Positions 37,126-44,462 of a DNA stretch of 64,000 bases are shown here, piece by piece (within the stretch, counting starts at the first letter, position 1; every line of letters begins with the position of its first letter). The notes under the pieces are model-generated. The model made no database searches and was not told the origin of the DNA. It worked only from the letters and a program-made list of their open reading frames with translations. Both the position numbers and the translations under genes were made by a program. The DNA is from Rugamonas fusca. Lineage in GTDB: Bacteria > Pseudomonadota > Gammaproteobacteria > Burkholderiales > Burkholderiaceae_D. Location: the NCBI RefSeq assembly GCF_014042365.1, contig NZ_JACEZS010000011.1, positions 124,001 through 188,000 on the forward strand, given 5' to 3'.

Positions 37126-37144
37126 TACCCGGGCCACCCGGGTA
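37126..37144. promoter_or_regulatory. Hairpin upstream of precursor gene 1
   Basis: TACCCGGG (37126-37133) and CCCGGGTA (37137-37144) are perfect inverted arms around CCA, 45 bases before the first precursor ATG. The second precursor has an analogous hairpin at nearly the same distance. Confidence 0.45.
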
Positions 37145-37188
37145 TTTGCCGGCCACGGCCAGTGGTATTTATCAATCAGGAGATTGCA

Positions 37189-37338
37189 ATGAAAAACGAA
37201 GTGTCGAAAGTCGAGATCGTGGAAGTCAAGGCCGACGAGCAAGCCGTCTCGGAGCTGCTGTCGATCGAAGAACTGGAAACCCGCCTGGAAATGGTTGCCG
37301 CCTCGTGCAGCCGCTGCTGCGCCAACAGCTCCAAATAA
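37189..37338 (+). CDS. RiPP precursor peptide 1
   Basis: A 49-residue peptide. The leader is acidic and begins MKNEVSKVEIVEVKADEQAV, then LLSIEELETRLEMVA; the C-terminal core is SCSRCCANSSK with three Cys and one Arg. A textbook ribosome site (CAGGAG, 7 bases) precedes the ATG. It is a near-copy of the peptide encoded at 37563. Conserved leader plus variable tail (NSSK against SAK) is typical of RiPP precursor pairs. The single core Arg is the expected substrate of the peptide arginase upstream, and ornithine would offer an amine for acylation. The cleavage site is unknown; between VA and SCSRCC is plausible. No other family similarity is claimed. Confidence 0.85.
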   Translation: MKNEVSKVEIVEVKADEQAVSELLSIEELETRLEMVAASCSRCCANSSK

Positions 37339-37418
37339 TGAGGCTGCGGTGGTTGCGCTCCTGAACACGATGTCCGAACACATCGCCCCAGGAACGCTCA
37401 TCCCGCCGCCAGCCGCGT

Positions 37419-37438
37419 CGTTCGCGTGATAGCGAACG
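37419..37438. other. Hairpin between the two precursor genes
   Basis: CGTTCGC (37419-37425) pairs with GCGAACG (37432-37438) around GTGATA. It lies in the 224-base spacer between the duplicated precursor genes. It may be a processing or attenuation element; no T run follows. Confidence 0.3.
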
Positions 37439-37497
37439 GGAGCATGCAACCATCGGGCCTTCCATGCGAGCGCACAGGGGCCCGATAACCCGGCAAT

Positions 37498-37519
37498 TTG
37501 CCCGGCGCTATCCGGGCAA
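37498..37519. promoter_or_regulatory. Hairpin upstream of precursor gene 2
   Basis: TTGCCCGG (37498-37505) and CCGGGCAA (37512-37519) are perfect arms around six bases, 44 bases before the second precursor ATG. The loop and stem differ from copy 1 but the position and fold are kept, which argues for function. Confidence 0.45.
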
Positions 37520-37562
37520 TTGCCAGCCACGACCAGTGGTATTTACCAACAAGGAGATTGTA

Positions 37563-37709
37563 ATGCAAAACGAAGTCGCGAAAGTCGAGATCCTGGAAGT
37601 CAAGGCCGACGAGCAAGCCGTGTCCCAGGCGCTGTCGATCGAGGAACTGGAAACCCGTCTGGAAATGGTGGCCACCTCGTGCAGCCGTTGCTGCGCCAGC
37701 GCCAAGTAA
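37563..37709 (+). CDS. RiPP precursor peptide 2
   Basis: A 48-residue paralogue of the peptide at 37189. It starts MQNEVAKVEILEVKADEQAV and continues ALSIEELETRLEMVAT to the core SCSRCCASAK. Differences are concentrated at the extreme C-terminus and at a few leader positions; SCSRCCA is identical. AAGGAG precedes the ATG. The upstream 45 bases are also near-identical to those of copy 1, so the whole cassette was duplicated. It is the last RiPP-type gene before the polyketide-type genes. Confidence 0.85.
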   Translation: MQNEVAKVEILEVKADEQAVSQALSIEELETRLEMVATSCSRCCASAK

Positions 37710-37738
37710 TGCCGGTGGCTGACGCCACTTGCTGATCC

Positions 37739-37766
37739 AGGCGCCGCCCGGCGACGGGCGGCGCCT
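37739..37766. other. Strong hairpin separating precursor and polyketide genes
   Basis: AGGCGCCGCCC (37739-37749) and GGGCGGCGCCT (37756-37766) are perfect 11-base arms with a six-base loop, starting 30 bases after the second precursor stop. There is no T run, so it may act as an mRNA-stabilising 3' end or partial attenuator that keeps precursor transcript above enzyme transcript. Confidence 0.5.
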
Positions 37767-37821
37767 GCCAGGGCGTCAATCAAAACATATCAGACCTTGT
37801 TGCGAACGTTGAGGAGATGCC

Positions 37822-38550
37822 ATGTCGGCACGTTGTTGTCTGGTGGTGGGAGCCAGCGGAAATATAGGGGCAAGCATTGCGCAGGCATTGCTGCACGGCG
37901 GGCGGCGCGTCGCCATGACGCATTCGCCCCGCACCGAAGCGCCGCGTCTTGATCCCGGCGAGGAAGCCAACGCCCGCTGGTACGCGGTCGACGTCTGCGA
38001 CAGCGCGGCCGTGACCGCGCTGGTGGCGCAAGTGGAGCGCGACTTTGGCACACCGCCGGACCTGGTCTATTGCGCCGGCATCACGCGCGACCGCTCCATC
38101 CCCCTGTTGTCCGACGACGAATGGGCGCAGGTGATCCAGACCAATCTGACTGGCGCCTTTCATTTCGTCAGGGCCGTGACGCGACCACTGATGCTGGCCG
38201 GCGATGGCCGCATCGTGCTGATCGGCTCGGTCACCGGCAGCAAAGGCAATCCCGGGCAGCTCGCCTACGCGGCCGCCAAGGCGGGGCTGGAAGGCATGTG
38301 CCGGGTCGCCGCCGTCGAGCTGGGCCGCTTCGGCATCAATTGCAACGTGGTGTCGCCGGGCGTGATCGACAGCAAGATGGTCGATGACACGGCCACGGCA
38401 TCGATCGACAGGCTGGTCGGCAACACGCCGCTGCGGCGCCTGGGCAAGCCGGCCGAGGTGGCCAGCCTGGTGCGCTTCCTGCTCGACGAAGGGGGCAAAT
38501 ACATCACCGGCCAGACCATCCAGGTCGATGGCGGCCTGACGGCGCACTAG
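37822..38550 (+). CDS. 3-ketoacyl-ACP reductase (FabG-like SDR)
   Basis: A 242-residue short-chain dehydrogenase. The NADPH loop is [10 protein letters not shown], and the active-site Ser and Tyr-X3-Lys are in [23 protein letters not shown]. Overall it looks like FabG and the ketoreductases of type II polyketide clusters. It would reduce the beta-keto group formed by the ketosynthase three genes downstream. It starts 112 bases after the second precursor gene and is followed six bases later by the ACP gene. Confidence 0.9.
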   Translation: MSARCCLVVGASGNIGASIAQALLHGGRRVAMTHSPRTEAPRLDPGEEANARWYAVDVCDSAAVTALVAQVERDFGTPPDLVYCAGITRDRSIPLLSDDEWAQVIQTNLTGAFHFVRAVTRPLMLAGDGRIVLIGSVTGSKGNPGQLAYAAAKAGLEGMCRVAAVELGRFGINCNVVSPGVIDSKMVDDTATASIDRLVGNTPLRRLGKPAEVASLVRFLLDEGGKYITGQTIQVDGGLTAH

Positions 38551-38556
38551 ATAACC

Positions 38557-38835
38557 GTGAAGGAAAAAGAATTGGAACTCGCAATCGCTCAAATTAAGGA
38601 AATCGTCGAATACGCCCTGGACCGTGAACTGGACGCGTTTTCGATGGCGGCCGATTTTTACGAAGCATACATGATGGATTCGCTGGGCGCCGTCGCCCTC
38701 GTGGTGGAAGTGCAGAAGCGCTGCGACGTGCGCATCCCCGACGAGCGCATGCCGCAGGTACGCACCGGCGAGCAGCTGGCCGCCATCGTCGCCGAACTGC
38801 GCGGCGCGGCGACGCTGCACGAGGTGGCCGCGTGA
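38557..38835 (+). CDS. Acyl carrier protein
   Basis: A 92-residue carrier protein. Ser in MMDSLGAVAL is the phosphopantetheine site; helices on either side match ACPs. GTG start six bases after the ketoreductase stop. It overlaps the dehydratase gene (TGATG). It is separate from the housekeeping ACP, which is not in the window, and is presumably activated by the phosphopantetheinyl transferase at the end of the cluster. Confidence 0.88.
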   Translation: MKEKELELAIAQIKEIVEYALDRELDAFSMAADFYEAYMMDSLGAVALVVEVQKRCDVRIPDERMPQVRTGEQLAAIVAELRGAATLHEVAA

Positions 38836-39341
38836 TGCGCATGGAGAACTTGCCGCAAACGCTGGACTACCACCAGATCGTGCGCCTGGTTCCCTACCGC
38901 TCGCCCTGGCTGCTGCTGGACCGGGTGCTGCGCTGGGACGACAAGCACATCGTCGTGCAAAAAGCCATTTCCGGCGCCGACCCCATGATGGCGGCCCACC
39001 TGTCCGACGGGCCGTCCATCATGCCGGGCGTGCTGTACATCGAACTGGTCGGCCAGGCCGCCATGCTGCTGGGCGTGCTCACGGGCGCCAGGCAGGACGC
39101 GCCCGGGGCCGCGCCGGCCGAGCATGCGACCGACGTGCTGGCCCGCTGCAAGGGTGAATTCATCTCGCCCGCCTACATCGGCGAAGTCATCACGGCGGAA
39201 GTGACCATCAGCGACAAGATCGCCGGCAAGACCATCTACGACGGCATCGTCAAGGCCGGGGAGCGCCTGGTGTGCAAGGTGTCGGGCATAGGCGCCACGC
39301 TGAGCCCGTCCGTCGTTGCTCAACCAGCTGCAGCGGGATAG
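38835..39341 (+). CDS. 3-hydroxyacyl-ACP dehydratase (FabZ-like hotdog)
   Basis: A 168-residue hotdog-fold protein. LVPYRSPWLLLDRVLRW corresponds to FabZ LLPHRYPFLLVDRV; the catalytic His is in AAHLSDGPSIMPGVL (FabZ GHFPGRPVMPGVL) and the Glu in YIELVGQAAML. It would remove water to give an enoyl-ACP. ATG 38835 overlaps the ACP stop by one base; a GTG one codon earlier is an alternative. No enoyl reductase gene is present nearby. Confidence 0.88.
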   Translation: MRMENLPQTLDYHQIVRLVPYRSPWLLLDRVLRWDDKHIVVQKAISGADPMMAAHLSDGPSIMPGVLYIELVGQAAMLLGVLTGARQDAPGAAPAEHATDVLARCKGEFISPAYIGEVITAEVTISDKIAGKTIYDGIVKAGERLVCKVSGIGATLSPSVVAQPAAAG

Positions 39342-39345
39342 CGCC

Positions 39346-40557
39346 ATGATCGAACAGTATCGTGAAGAAATCGCCATCGCGCGACCATGTTACGCCATCG
39401 CCAATATCGGCGACTCCTGGCCCGCATGCTGGCAGGCCCTGCTGGCGGGCCAGCGCAACTTTGTCGCCGGCAAGGACATCCTCGGCGCGTGGCCGGACAC
39501 GCCGCCGCTGTCGGCCATCGGCGCCTTCCCCGGCCTGCCGGGCCAGCCCGCCTACGAGTACCGGGCCCGGACCCTGGCCACGGTGGTTGGCCAGCAAATG
39601 AAAGCGGCGGTCGATGCGTTTTGCGCCCACCATCGGCAGGCCCGGCTCACCTTGATGATCGCCAGTTCCCATTTCGACCCCGGCCCCTTGTCGGCCCTCG
39701 TCGACCACCGCCATGCGCAGCGCGCCGACGCCGACCTCGCGGCGCCCACCTGGGAAGGCGTGCTGAGCGTGCGCCTGGCCGAGGCCATCAACGCCGGACT
39801 GGAACGGCAGCTGCCGGGCATCGACGTGTCGGCCGCGTGCGCCTCGTCGCTGGTGGCCCTGTCGTATGCGGCCGACCGCATCAATGCCGGCCTGTGCGAT
39901 GCGGTCTTGCTCGTTGGCATAGACGTGCTGTCGCGCGTGGCCTCGGTCGGCTTCAGCAACCTGGGCGCCATGTCCGAGCGCGGCTGCACGCCCTATGACG
40001 TCGAGCGCGACGGCACCACCGTGGGCGAGGGCGCCGTCGCCATGCTGGTCGCGCGCCGCAGCCTGCTGGCGCACAGCGGGGTGCAGGGCATCGTCGCCGG
40101 CACGGCCACCAATTGCGATGCGGCGCACATGGTCGAACCCAATCCGCAAGGGGTGTCGCAAGCCGTCTTCGCCGCGCTCGAACAGGCACGCCTGCAACCG
40201 TCCGACGTGCGGGCCATCTTCTGGCATGGCACCGGCACGCGGCAGAACGACAAGACCGAAGCGGCCGTCGCGCAACTGGTGTTTGGCGACCGCTCGCCGC
40301 CCTGCACCTCGACCAAGGGATCGCTGGGCCACACCATGGGCGCGTCGAGCGGCTTCAACGTGCTGGCCGCGTGCGAGGCCAACCGGCAGCAAGTGCTACC
40401 CCACGTGGCCGGCACCACCCGTCCCGAGTACGCCAATCTGTCGCTCGTGCTGGGCCAGCCCCAGGCGATCGAACCGGGTCCCATGCTGATCACCGCCCTG
40501 GGCTTTGGCGGCATCAATGCCGCCGCCGTCATCTTTCCCGTACAGGAGCTTCAATGA
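39346..40557 (+). CDS. Beta-ketoacyl synthase (catalytic KS)
   Basis: A 403-residue KAS II-type ketosynthase with the full triad: Cys165 in VSAACASSLVAL, His294 in WHGTGTRQNDKTEA and His329 in TKGSLGHTMGASSG. It extends an acyl chain on the ACP with malonyl units. The N-terminal region is more divergent than in FabF, as in cluster-specific KS proteins. ATG 39346 lies four bases after the dehydratase stop. Its own stop overlaps the KS-like partner gene by ATGA, the usual arrangement of KS-alpha/KS-beta pairs. Confidence 0.93.
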   Translation: MIEQYREEIAIARPCYAIANIGDSWPACWQALLAGQRNFVAGKDILGAWPDTPPLSAIGAFPGLPGQPAYEYRARTLATVVGQQMKAAVDAFCAHHRQARLTLMIASSHFDPGPLSALVDHRHAQRADADLAAPTWEGVLSVRLAEAINAGLERQLPGIDVSAACASSLVALSYAADRINAGLCDAVLLVGIDVLSRVASVGFSNLGAMSERGCTPYDVERDGTTVGEGAVAMLVARRSLLAHSGVQGIVAGTATNCDAAHMVEPNPQGVSQAVFAALEQARLQPSDVRAIFWHGTGTRQNDKTEAAVAQLVFGDRSPPCTSTKGSLGHTMGASSGFNVLAACEANRQQVLPHVAGTTRPEYANLSLVLGQPQAIEPGPMLITALGFGGINAAAVIFPVQELQ

Positions 40558-41495
40558 AGGCGCAACTTTTGCACAATGGGCCTTACCTGCATGCCCTGGG
40601 ATGGCTCCAGCATGACTACCGCGTCGTCGCGCGCACGCTGGGCGAGGCCTGGCAAGGCACGGACAATCCGGTCGTGTTCGACGGCGCCGGCGCCTATGCG
40701 CTGCGGCCCGGCCCGCGCCTGCCGGACGACCTGCCGCCCGCCGTGGCCCGTGGCAGCGGCGTGGCGCGCTCCCGTTCGGCCGCCAAAAGCACGGTGTACG
40801 CGGCCATGGTGGGCAAATGCCTGCTCCAGACCCTGGCCGCATCCCACATCGACGGCCAGCGCCTGGGCGTGGCCATCGCCGCCACCTCCGACACCACCGG
40901 GATCTCGCTGGAGTTCGAGACGGTGGGCGTGCGCGATGGCTGGCACCGGACGGACACCATGCTGCTGCCCAGTTCCATACCGAGCGCCATCACGACGCAA
41001 ACCTCGGCCGTCTTCGACACCCATGCGGCCGCCATCGCGTTCGACGATGGCGCGCGCGGCATGTGCGCCGCGCTCGAGTATGCGTATCTGTCGTTCCTGC
41101 ACGGCCGCGCCGATGCCTTCCTCGTGATCGGCGCCGACGAGATCTGCCCCGTGCACGCGCAAGCGCTCGAGGCGCTGGGCGATGGCCGCCCTCGCGTGAG
41201 CGGGGCGGCGGGCATGGTCCTCACGCGCGCGCCGCTGGCCGCATCGGAGCACTGGCAACTGGCGATCTGCGCGCAGGCCGCCGCAGGCGAGGCCATCGAG
41301 CTGCCCGGCGACTGGGACGATGCGGCGCGGCTCGCCATCAATCTGCCCAACGCGATGAACAACTTGACGGCGGCCCTGCTGCCGCTGGCCATGCAGCAGT
41401 TGCTGAGCGGGGCCACGCAGCGCGCGCTACTGCTGTTCAACATGGACAGCGCCGGCGGCAGCCGCTTTGTGCTCGGCTTGCAGCGCCGCGCCTGA
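40554..41495 (+). CDS. KS-like chain-length-factor partner (non-catalytic)
   Basis: A 313-residue thiolase-fold protein, shorter than a true KS (about 410). At the active-cysteine position it reads AFDDGARGMCAALEYAY, aligned to VSAACASSLVALSYA, so the nucleophile is replaced by Ala; the HGTGT His motif is absent. This fits the chain-length factor (KS-beta) that pairs with a KS in type II polyketide systems. It overlaps the KS gene by ATGA, supporting a heterodimer. A truncated inactive KS is the alternative. Confidence 0.75.
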   Translation: MKAQLLHNGPYLHALGWLQHDYRVVARTLGEAWQGTDNPVVFDGAGAYALRPGPRLPDDLPPAVARGSGVARSRSAAKSTVYAAMVGKCLLQTLAASHIDGQRLGVAIAATSDTTGISLEFETVGVRDGWHRTDTMLLPSSIPSAITTQTSAVFDTHAAAIAFDDGARGMCAALEYAYLSFLHGRADAFLVIGADEICPVHAQALEALGDGRPRVSGAAGMVLTRAPLAASEHWQLAICAQAAAGEAIELPGDWDDAARLAINLPNAMNNLTAALLPLAMQQLLSGATQRALLLFNMDSAGGSRFVLGLQRRA

Positions 41496-41520
41496 ACACA
41501 GGATGAAGGGAGTGAAGAGC

Positions 41521-42510
41521 ATGAAATTGCATCGTATGAGCTGGTGTTTGCTGGGCGCCCTGGCCACCGGCGCGCACGCCCAGGTGACGGAGCTGGCCCA
41601 TCCCCAGTGGCAGGCGCTGTATGAGGCCGACCAGCTGGCGCAACTGCAACGTCAGGCGCGCACGCATCTGGCTGCGCATCGCCATGACCCCGATGCCGTG
41701 CTGGCGCTGGCGCTGGCCGCCGAGGCGGACGCGGACCAGGGCGAGGTGGCGCTGACGCAGGCGCGCAGCTGCGTCGACCAGCAGCCCCAGGGCGCACCCT
41801 GCCAGCTCGCGCTGGGCATGCTGATGAGCCAGCAGGTCGCCAACGGCAGCCCGCTGACGGCCGTCCGTTACGGCGCGGCCATCGGCCAGGCCTTCGCGCA
41901 GGCCGTACAGGCGCAGCCCGCCTATCTGCCGGCCCGCGCGGCCCTGGTCGCGTTTTATCTGAACGCACCGCGCATCGTCGGCGGCGGCGCCGACAAGGCG
42001 CGCGCCGCCGCCGCGGCGACCCCGCCCGAACAGGCCCAGTACGCCAAGATCCTGCGCGGCCAGATCGCCGCCCATGACGACCAGTTCGACCAGGCGCTCA
42101 AGGAATTCCGCAGTGTTAACGCGGGCGACGATGCGCACCTGGCGCGTCGCCTGCGTTTGGCGCGCATGGATTTCGGCCTGGCCCTGATGGAGGATGGGCA
42201 GGGCGAGCGGGCCCGCGCCGTGTTCGCGGAGCTCAGCAAGGATTTCCCCGACCGTGCCGAAGGGTTTTATGGCCTGGGCCGCTGCGCGCTGCAAGCGAAA
42301 CAGTTCGATGCCGCGATCGCGCAACTGGACCAGGCCGGCAACCTCGCCGGCGCGCCGACGCTGCCCATCGACCAGCGCCTGGGCGAGGCGTATGCGGGCA
42401 AGGGCGACAAGCACAAGGCCAGGCAGTTGCTGGAGCGCTTTCTCAAGCAGCCCGGCATGCTGAAGGGGAACGTGGACGGCGCCCGGAAATTGCTGGACGA
42501 GCTGGGCTGA
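41521..42510 (+). CDS. Exported TPR-type protein
   Basis: A 329-residue protein with a signal peptide (MKLHRMSWCLLGALATGAHA) and alpha-helical repeats of TPR type: ALAAEADADQGEVALTQARS, YGLGRCALQAKQFDAAIAQL, and RLGEAYAGKGDKHKARQLLE. It is likely a periplasmic scaffold. ATG 41521 has GGGAG eight bases upstream and gives a clean signal peptide; ATG 41503 is an alternative. It sits within the cluster between the KS-like and adenylation genes, so it probably serves product assembly or export. Exact role unknown. Confidence 0.75.
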   Translation: MKLHRMSWCLLGALATGAHAQVTELAHPQWQALYEADQLAQLQRQARTHLAAHRHDPDAVLALALAAEADADQGEVALTQARSCVDQQPQGAPCQLALGMLMSQQVANGSPLTAVRYGAAIGQAFAQAVQAQPAYLPARAALVAFYLNAPRIVGGGADKARAAAAATPPEQAQYAKILRGQIAAHDDQFDQALKEFRSVNAGDDAHLARRLRLARMDFGLALMEDGQGERARAVFAELSKDFPDRAEGFYGLGRCALQAKQFDAAIAQLDQAGNLAGAPTLPIDQRLGEAYAGKGDKHKARQLLERFLKQPGMLKGNVDGARKLLDELG

Positions 42511-42683
42511 GGTGCGTTGCGTCCGGGCCGCGCCGGCGCGGCCCGGACCGGCCGCAACAAATTCGATGTACAACTTCGTTGTTGAAAGAGGCAGGTTTGG
42601 AATACAGTCATCTTACCGATCCGGGCGCCGCTGGCGTCGGACCGCAATGCAGTCAGGAGCAGTACCGTCGCGATCATCATGAC

Positions 42684-44456
42684 GTGACAGGGGAGCAGGC
42701 CGAGACGGTTGGACAGCGTTTCGCGCTCGCCGTGGCCGCCCGGCCGCACGCCGTCGCGCTGGTGGAAGGCCAGCAAAGCGTGAGCTACGCCCAGTTGGCG
42801 CTGCGCGCAGAGCGCCTCGCCTGCGCGCTGGAACAGGCGGGCGTGCGCAGTGGCGACTTCGTGGCCCTGACGCTCGAACGGGGCATCAATCTGATCGTGG
42901 CCATGCTGGCCATCGTGCGTACCGGCGCGGCCTACGTGCCCATCGATCCCCGTTATCCGGCCAGCCGGCGCGACTACATCCTCGGCGATTGCGGCGCCAG
43001 CGCCGCCGTGGTGGCCGACGGCGCGGGCGTGGCCGTGCGGCCCCTGCAGCCGTCGCGCCGCCCCGTGCTGCCGGCCGGCGCCGGCCGCCTGCTGTACGTG
43101 ATGTACACCTCGGGTTCGACCGGCAAGCCCAAGGGTGTGATGGTCACGCACGCCAATGTGCTGCGCCTGTTCGCATCGACCCGTGACGAATTCGGCATCG
43201 CGGCCAGCGACGTCTGGTGCGGCTTCCATTCGCCATCGTTCGACCTGTCGGGGTGGGAAATCTGGGGGGCCCTGTTACATGGCGGCCGTCATGTGGTGAC
43301 GCCGCGCGACGTGGCCCGCGATCCCGAACGCTTCGCCGCACTGCTGCATCGGGAACAGGTCACCCAGCTGATCCAGACGCCGTCCGCGTTCCGCAACCTG
43401 ATGCCGGCCTTGCTGTCGGCCGGATGTCCGGCCAGCCTGCGCATGATCGTGTTCTGCGGCGAGAAGCTGGACTTCCAGGCGCTGCGCCCCTGGGCCGCGC
43501 AAGTGGGCCTGCGGCGGCCGGCGCTGGTCAATATGTTCGGGCCGACGGAAACGACCATCGTCGCGACCCACCACCTGGTCACCGAGCGCGACCTGGATGG
43601 CGATGGCCCCAACCCCATCGGTGCGCCCATCGGCGATTTACGCATGCGCATCGTGCTGCCCGATGGCAGCGACGCCCCGCTCGACACCCCGGGCATGATC
43701 CACGTGGGCGGTCCGGGCGTCGCGGCCGGCTATCTGGGCGCGCAAGCCCTGACGGCGGCCCATTTCTACACGGCGCCCGACGGCGACGGCACCCTGCTGC
43801 GCTGGTACGACACGGGCGACGTCGGCATGCGGATCGCGCCCAACGCGTTCGCCTACGTATCGCGCGCCGACCGCCAGCTGAAGATTCGCGGCTACCGGAT
43901 CGAGCCGGGAGAGATCGAGCAAGCGTTGCGGGCCTGCGCGGAGGTGGTGGACTGCATCGCCACGGCCGCCGATTTCCCCGACCACGAACGCCGCCTGGTC
44001 GCCTGCGTGATCGCGACCGAGGCGGGGCTGCGCGATCCGCTGGCCATGGAACAGCGGCTGCGCGCGGCGCTGGCGGCGCAGTTGCCGGACTATATGCTCC
44101 CGTCACATTTCTACCTGGTGCGGCAGTTCCCCATGAACGAGAACGGCAAGCTGGACATCGCCGCCTGCGTGCGCGCGCCGCAAGCGGCGCGCACGCCGGG
44201 GCCGGACGGCGACGCCGCCCTGCATGGCTTGCTGCGCAATATCTGGTCGCACATCCTGGGCTGCGGGCGGATCGGCGACGACGACAACTTCTTCGCCCTG
44301 GGCGGCACCTCCATCACGCTGGTGAAGATGCTGGGCGCCGTGCATGCGCTGTACGGCGTCAAGCTGATCCTCGACGTGTACGAAACGCCCGTCACCATCA
44401 ACGTGGTGGCGCAGGCGATACGCGAGCAGCGCGGGCCGGATCAGGTGACACGGTGA
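42684..44456 (+). CDS. NRPS-type adenylation-PCP didomain
   Basis: A 590-residue protein (start uncertain: GTG 42684 is used; the frame is open back to a TTG at 42579). The adenylation domain has the core motifs YTSGSTGKPKGVM (A3), NMFGPTETTI (A5), WYDTGD (A7), RADRQLKIRGYRIEPGEIE (A8) and the catalytic Lys in NENGKLD (A10). A carrier domain follows with the attachment Ser in FALGGTSITLVKM. My hand-read specificity code is DLWQVCMIVK; Asp at the first position means an alpha-amino acid is likely. There is no condensation or thioesterase domain. It would load an amino acid on its own PCP, as a starter for the acyl chain or for attachment. Confidence 0.85.
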   Translation: MTGEQAETVGQRFALAVAARPHAVALVEGQQSVSYAQLALRAERLACALEQAGVRSGDFVALTLERGINLIVAMLAIVRTGAAYVPIDPRYPASRRDYILGDCGASAAVVADGAGVAVRPLQPSRRPVLPAGAGRLLYVMYTSGSTGKPKGVMVTHANVLRLFASTRDEFGIAASDVWCGFHSPSFDLSGWEIWGALLHGGRHVVTPRDVARDPERFAALLHREQVTQLIQTPSAFRNLMPALLSAGCPASLRMIVFCGEKLDFQALRPWAAQVGLRRPALVNMFGPTETTIVATHHLVTERDLDGDGPNPIGAPIGDLRMRIVLPDGSDAPLDTPGMIHVGGPGVAAGYLGAQALTAAHFYTAPDGDGTLLRWYDTGDVGMRIAPNAFAYVSRADRQLKIRGYRIEPGEIEQALRACAEVVDCIATAADFPDHERRLVACVIATEAGLRDPLAMEQRLRAALAAQLPDYMLPSHFYLVRQFPMNENGKLDIAACVRAPQAARTPGPDGDAALHGLLRNIWSHILGCGRIGDDDNFFALGGTSITLVKMLGAVHALYGVKLILDVYETPVTINVVAQAIREQRGPDQVTR

Positions 44457-44462
44457 CGCGCC

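Noticed and set aside
37339..37500. A third precursor between the two RiPP precursor genes
   Set aside because: No leader-like KADEQAV or SCSRCC sequence is found in any frame; only a small hairpin is present.
37822..41495. Reading the KR-ACP-DH-KS genes as an aryl polyene cluster
   Set aside because: No ammonia lyase, aryl-CoA ligase of that type, glycosyltransferase or RND exporter; the neighbours are RiPP genes and an ABC exporter.
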